From Abditibacteriota bacterium (GTDB taxonomy: Bacteria; Armatimonadota; UBA5829), in the NCBI GenBank assembly GCA_017445025.1, contig JAFSVJ010000056.1, positions 1 to 33,864 of the forward strand: a stretch of DNA of 33,864 bases, read 5' to 3'. The notes beneath the pieces are model-generated. The model worked only from the letters and a program-made list of their open reading frames with translations, was not told where the DNA came from and did not search any database. Shown piece after piece: positions 8,831 to 16,286 of this stretch (its first letter is position 1; the number at the start of each line of letters is the position of its first letter). Made by a program: the position numbers and the translations under genes.

Positions 8831-8908
8831 ATAATATTTAATATATATGTTAAAAACGACTTCGGAGCAAAGCGGAGGGAGGCTTTTAACATATATATTA
8901 AATATTAT
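8831..8908. repeat. Perfect 25-bp inverted repeat with 28-bp loop
   Basis: The left arm at 8831-8855 starts ATAATATTTAATATAT. The right arm at 8884-8908 is its exact reverse complement over 25 bases. The loop (8856-8883) is GC-richer and contains CTTCGGAGCAAAGCGGAGGG. The AT-rich arms with a GC-rich loop look like a miniature element or a cruciform-forming site and not a terminator, since no T-run follows the stem. Confidence 0.9.
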
Positions 8909-9008
8909 GTGGTTTAAGAGAACTGCTCTGCCCCCCTTGGGGGGCGACGAAAAAATCTTTTGATTTTTTCGTAGGGGGTTAATAGCATATTATTAAAATG
9001 AGGTTTTT

Positions 9009-10004
9009 ATGAATATATGTGTTTTGGGTGCAGGTAGCTGGGGCACTGCTCTCGGTATGCTTGCATCTATAAATAATGAACATGTATCTCTTTGGACAAA
9101 CGAAGAGTCTGTGTATAAGGATATTTCTGAAAACAGGCTCAATTCATATTATACCAAGGAATGCCCCATTCCCGATAATATATTTGTCACCTTAGATATT
9201 AAAGAGGCTTTAGAGGGTGCGGAATTTGTTATAATGGCTATTCCCAGTCATGCAGTGAGAGAGGTTTATTCTATTTTAAAACCTTATCTTGACAGTGGAG
9301 TGGTTTTGCTCAATGCGGGAAAGGGGCTTGAAGCGGATACAGGTCTTCGTAATTCTCAAATTGTGGCAGAAGTTTTGGGTAAGGAGCGAGCTGATAAGAC
9401 AGTGTTTCTTTCAGGTCCCAATTTAGCCTTGGAATTTGCCCGAAAAAAGCCCGGTTGCACTTTACTGGCATCTCACGCCCCGGAAAACGCAAAACTGGCC
9501 CAGAGGGTCCTTTCAAGTGAGATTTTAAGGTGTTATACAGCTACTGACGTTATAGGTATGGAGTTAGGTGGTTCTCTTAAGAATGTTATGGCAATAGCTT
9601 CAGGAATCAGTTCGGGATTAGGTTTTGGGGACAATGCCACTTCCGCTCTTTTGACAAGAGGATTAAAGGAGATAACAAGTCTTGGTGTCTTAATGGGTGC
9701 AAAGCGGGAGACTTTTTACGGTCTTTCCGGTTTGGGAGATATGATAACCACAGCTACCAGTGAATTGTCAAGAAATTATCGTTGTGGGCTTAGGTTGGCT
9801 GAGGGTAAGTCTCTTGACGAGGCTTTGAAATCTCTCGGTCAAGTTGCGGAAGGTGTTCCTTCTTGCAAGGCTGCTATGATACTCTGTGAAAAATATGGTA
9901 TAGATATGCCTATTACCCGGGAAGTTTATAAGATATTGTTTGAGGGCAAGGACCCAAAACTGGCAGTGAAAGATTTAATGTTAAGAGATTATAAGGAAGA
10001 GTAG
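9009..10004 (+). CDS. gpsA: Glycerol-3-phosphate dehydrogenase [NAD(P)+]
   Basis: The 331-residue protein has the family length and layout. It opens with a Rossmann nucleotide-binding motif (VLGAGSWGTALG, residues 5-16). The segments LNAGKGLE and FLSGPNLALE follow, then the catalytic-lysine region GGSLKNVMA with K191, and the C-terminal helical domain with GLSGLGDMITT and SRNYRCG. It reduces dihydroxyacetone phosphate to sn-glycerol 3-phosphate for phospholipid synthesis in the cytoplasm. The usual SGPSxA motif reads SGPNLA here, a mild variation. The start has only a weak AGG upstream. Its usual partner plsY is not adjacent; the gene stands after a repeat block and before another short repeat spacer. 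Confidence 0.97.
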   Translation: MNICVLGAGSWGTALGMLASINNEHVSLWTNEESVYKDISENRLNSYYTKECPIPDNIFVTLDIKEALEGAEFVIMAIPSHAVREVYSILKPYLDSGVVLLNAGKGLEADTGLRNSQIVAEVLGKERADKTVFLSGPNLALEFARKKPGCTLLASHAPENAKLAQRVLSSEILRCYTATDVIGMELGGSLKNVMAIASGISSGLGFGDNATSALLTRGLKEITSLGVLMGAKRETFYGLSGLGDMITTATSELSRNYRCGLRLAEGKSLDEALKSLGQVAEGVPSCKAAMILCEKYGIDMPITREVYKILFEGKDPKLAVKDLMLRDYKEE

Positions 10005-10193
10005 AGTTAAATTTGCCAATGGTAAATTTATAATCAATAATCAAAAAGCAAAAATTAAAGATGTGGTGCTTCGCACCACCAAGGTTAGTGGGCTCTAAAT
10101 TTTTAGGTGGCTCTATAGGATATTGTTGAAAGGATTAAAGCATAAAGCAGAACATTATCTCCCTCCCGTGTGGGGGGGAGTTTGGAGTAAATA
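10005..10193. repeat. Short spacer with hairpin repeats
   Basis: This spacer holds a GTGGTGC-TTC-GCACCAC hairpin (10063-10079) and the string AAGGTTAGTGGGCT (10081-10094), which resembles AGGTTAGTAGGCT in the repeat block at the right end of the window. A C-rich/G-rich stem CTCCCTCCC/GGGGGGGAG (10159-10180) ends just before the ribosome binding site of the next gene and could mask or stabilise it. No small gene was recognised. Confidence 0.65.
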
Positions 10194-10868
10194 ATGAAGA
10201 ATAAGAATCTCTTTATAAGTGTGGGAGTATTATTAATAGGGCTATTGCTCAGTTTTTTTATATGGCAGTTTAATGAAAGCGGAAAGGTTTTGGATAAGTA
10301 TCTTTTAGGGAATATAATGCTTCTCTTTTGGATACCAATATTGACAATATTCTTTATTTTTTGGGAAGATGTTAGAGAGTTTGGTTTTAGAATGCCGGAG
10401 AACTCTAAAGTCATTTGGAGCATAACCGGTATATGTATGGTTTTAATAGTTATAATATTATATTTCCCTTCAAAATGGTCTCAATTTCAAGAGTATTATC
10501 CTATATTTAAGCAATTTAATCACCCGGATCCATTATTCTTTAAGCCCAATCCTTTTGCAAGTGACTTTGGGAAAATGTTTTTTGCGGAAGCAAGCTATTG
10601 TCTGTATATGTTCTGCTGGGAGTTCTTTTTCAGAGGATATATGACCTGTGGAATGAGCAGAAGCTTTGGTCTGTGGGCTGTTTTGATACAAGCTGTGCCT
10701 TTTACTCTTCTCCATGTGGGAAAGCCTATTGAAGAGACTGTATCATCTTTTTTTGCCGGCTTGGTATTGGGACTGCTTGCTTATTACGGAAAGAGTTTTA
10801 TTCCCTGTTTTATTATTCACTCATGGGTGTTTATAATGTTTGATATAATGGTTATTATGAATCGATAG
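10194..10868 (+). CDS. CPBP-family intramembrane metalloprotease
   Basis: The 224-residue product is strongly hydrophobic, with about six predicted membrane segments. It carries the CPBP (CAAX protease / bacteriocin-processing) core: WEFFFRGY around residues 141-148, where the EExxxR motif is represented by WE-FFF-R; FTLLHVGKP with the second-motif histidine at about 177; and a final helix with IIHSW. Family members are membrane proteases that process prenylated or secreted peptides or act in immunity and stress; the substrate is not evident here. TTTGGAG (10181-10187) precedes the ATG. The next gene follows after 9 bp, so the two are probably co-transcribed. The first glutamate of the classical EE pair is replaced by tryptophan, which is also seen in some subfamilies. 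Confidence 0.8.
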   Translation: MKNKNLFISVGVLLIGLLLSFFIWQFNESGKVLDKYLLGNIMLLFWIPILTIFFIFWEDVREFGFRMPENSKVIWSITGICMVLIVIILYFPSKWSQFQEYYPIFKQFNHPDPLFFKPNPFASDFGKMFFAEASYCLYMFCWEFFFRGYMTCGMSRSFGLWAVLIQAVPFTLLHVGKPIEETVSSFFAGLVLGLLAYYGKSFIPCFIIHSWVFIMFDIMVIMNR

Positions 10869-10877
10869 GGGGGAGTT

Positions 10878-11822
10878 ATGGCTGATATTTTACCTCCTAC
10901 AATTTCATATTCTCAGCTGAATATTTTTAATAAGTGTAAAAGGTCTTATTTTTATGATAAGTATTGGTCAATCTTAGGGGATGAGTCAAAATGGGATGCT
11001 TGGAGAATGAAATATATTACTTCAATCCCTATGCTCAAAGGCGCCTGTATTCATCACGCTTTGAGAATGTGTATTTTGGATTATAAGCATAATGGCAGAA
11101 ACCATAGTTTAAATGACGCTATATTTTATTTTAGGAAAAGTTTAAGAGAAAAGTATCTCGAGTCGGATAAAGGTCATTGGAAAAATCCTAAAGTATTCGG
11201 AAAACGTCTTCAAGACGTGACGAATTTGTTTGAGCATTTCTATCATGATGAGAACGCTCTACAAAAGGCTCAAAAGGCAGAAGAAGTGGGTATAAAAGCC
11301 ATTGAATCTCTTTGGACAAGTCCTATATGGGAAAGGGTCTTAGCCACTCCTTATGAGGATTTTATGACCATTGACGAAGAGAACTTCCCAAAGTTTAATG
11401 TTATAGTCAAAAATCTTCCGGAGCGTTATAAAGAGTTTAGTGATATGACTGTCTATGCGGTTATTGACCTTGCCATTAAATATAATAAAACTCTAAGGAT
11501 TATTGACTGGAAAACGGGAAAGGAATCCGATAGCAGTAAGCTTCAATTGGCAATTTATGCCTTGTATGCAAACAGTGTTTGGCATTATGAAATAGGGGAA
11601 ATAAAGTTTTATTTGTGCTATTTGGGAGAGAAGACCACAATCAAGACTGAAGAGATAAATGTTCCTACCATTATGTCTTCTTACAATATATTAGTAAATA
11701 CATACAGAGAAATGTTGGAGCTTTACAATTTCGGTGAACCGGTTATAGATAATTTTCCTAAAACAGAAGATATTGATATGTGTGAAATTTGTAAATATAA
11801 AGGTTTGTGTAATAAAGGGTAG
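10878..11822 (+). CDS. Cas4/RecB-like PD-(D/E)XK nuclease with Fe-S cluster
   Basis: The 314-residue protein shows the RecB-family nuclease layout. An N-terminal SYSQLNIFNKCKRSYFY segment contributes Cys20. The active-site motifs are D197 in AVIDLA and D210-W-K212 in IIDWKTGK, followed by QLAIYALYA (motif QxxxY). Three cysteines close the protein (C302, C305, C311 in CEICKYKGLC), giving the four-Cys set that holds a 4Fe-4S cluster in Cas4, AddB and related exonucleases. It is longer than a typical Cas4 (about 200 aa) and no CRISPR array or cas genes lie in the window, so a general DNA-repair role (PD-(D/E)XK family, PF12705-like) is more likely. GGGGGGAG just upstream is a strong ribosome binding site. 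The cinA start follows after 4 bp. Confidence 0.85.
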   Translation: MADILPPTISYSQLNIFNKCKRSYFYDKYWSILGDESKWDAWRMKYITSIPMLKGACIHHALRMCILDYKHNGRNHSLNDAIFYFRKSLREKYLESDKGHWKNPKVFGKRLQDVTNLFEHFYHDENALQKAQKAEEVGIKAIESLWTSPIWERVLATPYEDFMTIDEENFPKFNVIVKNLPERYKEFSDMTVYAVIDLAIKYNKTLRIIDWKTGKESDSSKLQLAIYALYANSVWHYEIGEIKFYLCYLGEKTTIKTEEINVPTIMSSYNILVNTYREMLELYNFGEPVIDNFPKTEDIDMCEICKYKGLCNKG

Positions 11823-11826
11823 ATAT

Positions 11827-13056
11827 ATGATAGCTGAAATAATTTCTTGCGGAACAGAGCTTTTAATGGGTCAAATAGTTGATACCAATTCAGCCACTTT
11901 AAGTGCAGAGTTACCAAAATTGGGAATAGATTTATATTTTAGGGAGACAGTAGGGGATAACAAAGACAGGCTTGCAAGTGTTATAAAAAAAGCTTTAGAC
12001 AGAAGTGATATAGTTTTTACCATTGGAGGCTTAGGCCCTACTGATGATGATATAACAAAGGAAACTGTGGCTGAGGTGACGGGCCACACTTTGGAACTAA
12101 ATGAAGAATGTTTAGAGGAATTAAAGGCATATTTTAAGAATTCTGACAAACATTTTTCTTTGACTAATTATAAACAGGTTATGTTTCCGAAAGATGCTTA
12201 TATTTTAAAAAATCCCATAGGCACCGCTCCCGGTTGTGTTTTTGAGAAGGATGGGAAATATGTTATAATAATGCCCGGTCCTCCGAGAGAGTTTATAAAG
12301 ATGTATAAAGAACAGGTGGTTCCTTTCTTAAGGGCAAAAACACAGGGAGAGATAATAGTTTCAAGGTCTGTAAAGACTTTTGGTATAAGTGAGAGTCTGT
12401 TAGGAGAGAAGTTAAAGGACCTGACAGGTCAAACCAATCCCACTGTGGCAGACTATATAGGTGACGGTGATATAGAGGTGAGAGTGACAGCAAAGGGTGC
12501 TTCAAAAGAAGAGTGTGAAGAGTTGTTAAAACCTACCATAGAGAGAATAGAAAGTATTTTGGGTGATTATATATATGGTTATGATGATGACACAATTCCC
12601 ACTCTTGTAAAGGATTTGCTCTTAAATAATAATTTGACCATATCCTTAGCCGAGAGTTGCACGGGGGGGCTTATAGCGAAAACTTTGACGGATTATAGCG
12701 GAATATCAGCCAGTTTTCTTTTTGGTGCTGTCACCTATTCTAATTTTGCCAAAATGAAGGTTTTGGGGGTTAAAGAGGAAACCTTGAAAAAACATGGTGC
12801 GGTTTCTCCGGAAACAGCTCTTGAGATGGTTCAGGGGGTAGAGAAGCTGACGGGAAGCGACGTAGCTGTATCTGTGACAGGTATTGCGGGACCTAAGTCA
12901 GACGATACTCAAAAGCCTGTAGGTTTGGTTTATTTGAATATTTATTATAAAGGGGAATATCATCCCTATAAATTGAATTTAATAGGCTCTCGGGAAAACA
13001 TTCGAAAACGTGCCTCTCTTACAGCATTAAATGAAATAAGAAAATTGATTTCATAA
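11827..13056 (+). CDS. cinA: CinA: competence/damage protein, nicotinamide-nucleotide amidase
   Basis: The 409-residue protein has the full two-domain CinA form. The N-terminal molybdopterin-binding-like domain (~1-170) has IISCGTELLMGQIVDTN, GGLGPTDDDITKE and MPGPPREF. The C-terminal amidase domain (~255-409) has LAESCTGGLIA, GAVTYSN and VSVTGIAGP. It removes the amide of nicotinamide mononucleotide in pyridine-nucleotide salvage; the N-terminal domain family is linked to ADP-ribose pyrophosphatase activity. The start at 11827 gives the conserved MIAEIISCGTE N-terminus and has AAAGGG upstream; the longer frame from 11773 overlaps the nuclease gene and adds no family sequence. Its stop lies 2 bp from the stop of the opposing regulator gene, with no hairpin between, so the two transcripts probably overlap. 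Confidence 0.96.
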   Translation: MIAEIISCGTELLMGQIVDTNSATLSAELPKLGIDLYFRETVGDNKDRLASVIKKALDRSDIVFTIGGLGPTDDDITKETVAEVTGHTLELNEECLEELKAYFKNSDKHFSLTNYKQVMFPKDAYILKNPIGTAPGCVFEKDGKYVIIMPGPPREFIKMYKEQVVPFLRAKTQGEIIVSRSVKTFGISESLLGEKLKDLTGQTNPTVADYIGDGDIEVRVTAKGASKEECEELLKPTIERIESILGDYIYGYDDDTIPTLVKDLLLNNNLTISLAESCTGGLIAKTLTDYSGISASFLFGAVTYSNFAKMKVLGVKEETLKKHGAVSPETALEMVQGVEKLTGSDVAVSVTGIAGPKSDDTQKPVGLVYLNIYYKGEYHPYKLNLIGSRENIRKRASLTALNEIRKLIS

Positions 13057-13058
13057 TT

Positions 13059-14063
13059 CTATTTCATTAATGCTTCTTCGTTTTCAACTGTGGGGTGAAT
13101 GAAGACATTATAATCATTTATGGTTTCTTTGTTTATCAGGTTTACAAGCAGGTTTACTCCTTCCTTGGCAATTTGATTAAGATTAAAGCAAATTTTACAA
13201 GTATTTGGTTCTGTCTCACTACCTAAATAGGAGTACTCTGTGATAATTTTGGTATTTTCAAAAAAGCTTTTATTGGCTTTGATAGTAGGCAGAGCAAGTT
13301 TATATTGATTGTCATCTAAAAATATAATTAACTCCGGTGGTGTTTTATATCTTGTTATGATTTTATTAATTTCGGCTTCGTTGTTATAATCGGCTGTGTT
13401 AAAATCATATTTTTGAAAATAATGCTCTAAAACAATCCCGTGGATTTCTTCTTTTATATTGCTTTTTTCCATGTCGGTTTTAGGGCCTATGACGGAAATT
13501 TTGCGGAAATTATATTTTTTTATAAGTTTTTTTAAAGTTTGAAAAAATCTTTCCCAATTGATTAGAACGGTAGGCTCGGGACATGGGTAGGATTGTATGG
13601 CGTTTACTATGGGTATGTTCTTTCGCTTTAAAGAATATAAGTCTTTCATGTCCGGATAAACTGCTATAATGCCCGCAATATCCTTTATTTTATCCGTTAA
13701 GGTTTCTTCAAGAGTAAAACCGCTGTTGGCATAACAGATAGGGGTATATCCTTTTTTATATATTTCTTCTTTCAATAAATCTAAAAGTTTTCTGTAATTA
13801 CTGTTTATGAGATAGGCAATGGTTTGGTTTGTTAATATGAGAATAGACTTTTTTTCTTTGCTGCTGAGAACATAGGAACCGCTACCATGGATGGTTTTCA
13901 GTATATGCTTGTCAGATAATTCTTTTATGGCACTGCGAACTGTTCCGCTTGATACTTTAAACATTTCTTTGAATTGGTATTCGGAATATATTTTTGTGCC
14001 TTCTTCCCATTTTCCACTGCTTATTTGATCCATTATAAATTTTACGATTTGTTCTTTTTTCAT
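13059..14063 (-). CDS. GntR/LacI hybrid transcription regulator, cassette 1
   Basis: Residues ~3-68 form a GntR-type winged helix: EQIVKFIMDQISSGKWEEGTKIYSE, then VSSGTVRSAIKELSDKHILKTIHGSGSYV. The remaining ~260 residues resemble the periplasmic-binding-like effector domain of LacI regulators (IAGIIAVYPDM near 115, KISVIGPKT near 190, ELIIFLDDNQYKLA near 245). Such hybrids (AraR type) usually sense sugars and repress carbohydrate genes. It is transcribed away from the pilin gene and glycan genes of cassette 1, with a promoter inside the shared control region. A perfect palindrome (14110-14127) overlaps its -35 box, suggesting self-regulation. AGGTG precedes the ATG. It is a paralogue of the regulator at 21466-22533. 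The ligand is unknown. Confidence 0.88.
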   Translation of the reverse strand: MKKEQIVKFIMDQISSGKWEEGTKIYSEYQFKEMFKVSSGTVRSAIKELSDKHILKTIHGSGSYVLSSKEKKSILILTNQTIAYLINSNYRKLLDLLKEEIYKKGYTPICYANSGFTLEETLTDKIKDIAGIIAVYPDMKDLYSLKRKNIPIVNAIQSYPCPEPTVLINWERFFQTLKKLIKKYNFRKISVIGPKTDMEKSNIKEEIHGIVLEHYFQKYDFNTADYNNEAEINKIITRYKTPPELIIFLDDNQYKLALPTIKANKSFFENTKIITEYSYLGSETEPNTCKICFNLNQIAKEGVNLLVNLINKETINDYNVFIHPTVENEEALMK

Positions 14064-14081
14064 AGTTTTTCACCTAATTTT

Positions 14082-14111
14082 ATTATACCACAATCCCACT
14101 TTTTTTGTCAA
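14082..14111 (-). promoter_or_regulatory. Promoter of the cassette 1 regulator
   Basis: On the minus strand TTGACA (14111-14106), an 18-bp spacer and TATAAT (14087-14082) with TGG in front of the -10. The expected start lies near 14075, giving a very short leader. The -35 hexamer overlaps the first operator candidate by two bases. Confidence 0.85.
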
Positions 14112-14127
14112 GTTATCTAAATAACTT
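14110..14127. promoter_or_regulatory. Operator candidate 1, cassette 1
   Basis: The palindrome AAGTTATCTAAATAACTT has perfect 7-bp arms. It abuts the -35 box of the regulator promoter. Two related copies lie at 14220-14237 and 14262-14279. The size and symmetry suit a dimeric winged-helix regulator, most simply the product of the adjacent gene. Confidence 0.6.
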
Positions 14128-14219
14128 TAATTTTATATCTGTATAAATTTATAAGTAAATTATATATTAATCAAAAGATTTTTATATAAAATGTTTAAAA
14201 AATAAAGCGAAAAACCTTA

Positions 14220-14237
14220 AACTTATTTAAATAACTT
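14220..14237. promoter_or_regulatory. Operator candidate 2, cassette 1
   Basis: AACTTATTTAAATAACTT matches the first palindrome at 16 of 18 positions. It lies about 100 bp upstream of the -10 box of the pilin promoter, between the two divergent promoters. Confidence 0.5.
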
Positions 14238-14261
14238 AATAAAAAGACCACAAAAATCTGT

Positions 14262-14279
14262 TTTTTATCTAAATATCTT
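14262..14279. promoter_or_regulatory. Operator candidate 3, cassette 1
   Basis: The 18-mer ending TTATCTAAATATCTT matches the first palindrome at 14 of 18 positions, including an unbroken 11-base core. Because the region is very AT-rich, this copy is the least certain of the three. It is the one closest to the pilin promoter. Confidence 0.35.
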
Positions 14280-14334
14280 TTTTTTAAAAAGTTAAAAAAA
14301 ACTTGATTTTTCCCTATCTTTTTTTTAAAAAAAG

Positions 14335-14343
14335 TGGTATAAT
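14335..14343 (+). promoter_or_regulatory. Extended -10 promoter of pilin gene 1
   Basis: TGGTATAAT gives a consensus -10 hexamer (14338-14343) with the TGn extension. No good -35 box lies 16-18 bp upstream; TTGATT at 14303-14308 is too far away. Transcription would start near 14350, and the leader begins with a small TAAGG/CCTTA inverted repeat (14351-14368). The leader then holds AGGAGG at 14389-14394. The lack of a -35 box would suit activator dependence. Confidence 0.75.
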
Positions 14344-14402
14344 ATAAATGTAAGGACAAAAAACCTTATAAAAACAAATTCAAAATTTAGGAGGATCATA
14401 CA

Positions 14403-15107
14403 ATGATCAAAAAAGGTTTCACCTTAATCGAGTTATTGGTTGTTATAGCAATTATTGCTATTTTGGCAGCCATACTTTTCCCGGTTTTCGCTCAAGCAAG
14501 AGAGAAAGCAAGACAGACAACATGTTTATCCAACTTAAAGCAACTTGGAACTGCCTTGATGCTGTATGTTGACGATAACCATGAAACATACCCACAGGCC
14601 AGAATCGCCGGATTTTACAGCTGGAACATTAGATTATTCCCATATGTAAAATCTAACGGTGTATTCTTATGTCCTTCTTCTTATGCAGATTATAGCGGAC
14701 TTGACTTTTCCAACTACAACGGTATTAGTGCTAACTATAGTGCTAACACAAGTGTTATGGGGGATGATTTAGGCGTTAAAGCTGCAAGAGTAAAAAGCCC
14801 TTCAAATGTTATTGCAATATATGAAGCTTCTTACTACATTATGGATCCCGGGGCTAACTTATGGAACGGTCTTTACAGTTGTTGGCTTCCGGGTGCAGGA
14901 CTTGCCGGTGCTTCTGCAAGCACACACAGTTCATCTCCTTTAAAGAGTTTATCAGGAGATGCTTACCAAGACTTTATGAACGGTCGTCACAATGAAGGTA
15001 TTAACATTTGTTATGCTGACGGTCACGCTGCATTTGAAAAGAGTGCAACAGTATACGGTTGGGCACAATTAGCCACCAAGAACCCATTCAAGAAAGAAAC
15101 TTGGTAA
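14403..15107 (+). CDS. Pseudopilin, DUF1559 / H-x9-DG type, cassette 1
   Basis: The 234-residue product has a class III prepilin leader: MIKKG then [19 protein letters not shown], with prepilin peptidase cleavage expected after Gly5 and Glu at +5. [13 protein letters not shown] follows the helix, then [18 protein letters not shown]. The C-terminal half is the variable globular domain and ends in the H-x9-DG motif (H196, D206, G207). This DUF1559 group is greatly expanded in Planctomycetes, Lentisphaerae and Armatimonadota and is thought to enter type II secretion/type IV pilus-like fibres; the exact role is not established. The gene is preceded by AGGAGG and followed directly by a strong terminator. 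Its leader and first ~55 codons are nearly the same as in the pilin at 22698. It is divergent from a sugar-type regulator and upstream of glycan genes. Confidence 0.93.
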   Translation: MIKKGFTLIELLVVIAIIAILAAILFPVFAQAREKARQTTCLSNLKQLGTALMLYVDDNHETYPQARIAGFYSWNIRLFPYVKSNGVFLCPSSYADYSGLDFSNYNGISANYSANTSVMGDDLGVKAARVKSPSNVIAIYEASYYIMDPGANLWNGLYSCWLPGAGLAGASASTHSSSPLKSLSGDAYQDFMNGRHNEGINICYADGHAAFEKSATVYGWAQLATKNPFKKETW

Positions 15108-15127
15108 AACCTAAAGTGTGTTTTTTT

Positions 15128-15159
15128 AAAAGACGATAGGTCTTCTATCGTCTTTTTTT
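15128..15159 (+). terminator. Terminator between pilin 1 and downstream enzyme genes
   Basis: A 12-bp perfect stem AAAAGACGATAG/CTATCGTCTTTT with loop GTCTT runs into seven T. It lies 20 bp after the pilin stop, and no recognisable promoter separates it from the next gene at 15180. Readthrough would give a high pilin-to-enzyme ratio from one regulated promoter. Confidence 0.92.
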
Positions 15160-15179
15160 ATAATGTTAAGGAGATTGTT

Positions 15180-16250
15180 TTGAAAAAAATATTCTTACTG
15201 TTTTTTTTAACTCTTATTACTGTTATTTCTTTTTGTCAAGAAAAAACTATGGTAGAACTAAATCCTGATTTTGAGGATCATATTATTAGTGCCAAAAGAA
15301 CTTATAACAGAAGAAGTTTTGAATATCAAAAGAATACGCAAGCTTTGGTTTTATTTCATTTTTCTGATGTTCACGGAGATAAAGTTGAGTTAGAAAGATA
15401 TGTGGCTTTTCTTAAACATTATGAAAAATATTTTGATGATGCTATATGCACCGGAGACATGGTAAACGGTTCTGCCATTGAAGGCTTTGACTTTTGGGAG
15501 CAGGTAAAAGGAGCAGAAAAAATCCTTTTCATTATAGGTAATCATGATTATTTGCGAGATCATGCCAATTGGGATTGGAATGACAAATTAAATTCAAGAG
15601 AATTGTATGACTTATATTTTTCTAAGTATATAAAGAATTGGGGGGTGACATATAAAGAAGGGGATTCTTATTGGTATAAAGATTATGATGCCAAGAAAGT
15701 GAGACTTATAGGTTTAAATTGTGCTTTGCGAAAGAAGGAAGAGGAAGAGCAGGTCAGATGGTTTATTGATTGTCTTAAAGGTGCCAAAGAAAAGGAACTT
15801 AATGTTTTGGTTGCATATCATTATGACCCCTACCATTGTGTGCAAATAGAGTGTAATTTTACAGACCTTAATCATTATATTGATCATTCCGGCGGAGATG
15901 ATATTTCCGCTTATCAAAAAGCTATAGAAGATTTTAAAGCACAGGGCGGAAGTTTTATCTGCTTTATAGGTGGTCATTTACATTGGGAACAATTTGCATA
16001 TAATAAAGATTTTCCGGAACAGTTATTTTATAATATTGAAGCAACAAACCGACAACAGAGTTTAGAATTTGGTAATGTTCCCAGAGTAGACGGAAGGCGG
16101 AGTCAAGACCTTGCTAATGCTTTGGTTATTGATACTACCTTAAATCAATTAAAATTGATAAGAATTGGAGCTAATGAAACAAGTAGCTTAATTCAAAGAA
16201 ATGGGATAGTTATTGACTATAAAACTTTTAAGATTATAAGTCAATTTTAA
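15180..16250 (+). CDS. Exported calcineurin-like metallophosphoesterase
   Basis: The 356-residue protein starts at TTG with GGAG upstream. Its signal peptide (~1-20) ends ISFCQE; the lipobox is poor (ISFC), so type I cleavage is more likely. All metallophosphoesterase motifs are present: D63-x-H65, G92-D93, G120-N-H-D123, H214 and G265-H266-x-H268, the ligands of a two-metal centre. It therefore probably hydrolyses phosphoesters outside the cytoplasmic membrane. The protein lies 20 bp after the pilin terminator and is followed by two glycan-related genes, suggesting a phosphorylated or phosphodiester-decorated glycan, a phospholipid or a nucleotide as substrate; none is fixed by the sequence. 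The C-terminal ~90 residues after the GHxH motif include ATNRQQ and a beta-rich tail. Confidence 0.87.
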   Translation: MKKIFLLFFLTLITVISFCQEKTMVELNPDFEDHIISAKRTYNRRSFEYQKNTQALVLFHFSDVHGDKVELERYVAFLKHYEKYFDDAICTGDMVNGSAIEGFDFWEQVKGAEKILFIIGNHDYLRDHANWDWNDKLNSRELYDLYFSKYIKNWGVTYKEGDSYWYKDYDAKKVRLIGLNCALRKKEEEEQVRWFIDCLKGAKEKELNVLVAYHYDPYHCVQIECNFTDLNHYIDHSGGDDISAYQKAIEDFKAQGGSFICFIGGHLHWEQFAYNKDFPEQLFYNIEATNRQQSLEFGNVPRVDGRRSQDLANALVIDTTLNQLKLIRIGANETSSLIQRNGIVIDYKTFKIISQF

Positions 16251-16286
16251 TAATAATATTCTAAAAAGGGATAAAAGGAGATTGTT

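Larger units (their letters stand above)
8607..9008. repeat. Gene-free block of dispersed repeats and hairpins
   Basis: These 402 bp hold no plausible gene. They begin with degenerate short repeats of the type AATGCA/AATGCACAATGC. A C-run, a 39-bp dispersed repeat (8687-8725), a long perfect inverted repeat (8831-8908), a GCCCCCC/GGGGGGC hairpin (8930-8945) and an 11-bp stem ACGAAAAAATC/GATTTTTTCGT (8947-8972) follow. A weaker relative of the last stem, AAAATC-TTT-GATTTT, lies at about 8660-8676. Such mosaic spacers suggest accumulated small non-autonomous elements. A TATAAT at 8815-8820 lacks a convincing -35 box. No clear promoter for the following gene could be identified. Confidence 0.75.

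Noticed and set aside
8607..9008. Possible CRISPR or riboswitch in the gene-free block
   Set aside because: There is no regularly spaced direct repeat and no recognisable aptamer; the structure is a set of different hairpins and dispersed repeats.
10878..11822. Annotation as a CRISPR-associated Cas4
   Set aside because: No array, cas1 or cas2 is in the window and the protein is about 100 residues longer than typical Cas4.
11773..11826. Longer reading frame of cinA starting at 11773
   Set aside because: It overlaps the Fe-S nuclease gene and adds residues foreign to CinA; ATG 11827 gives the conserved N-terminus.
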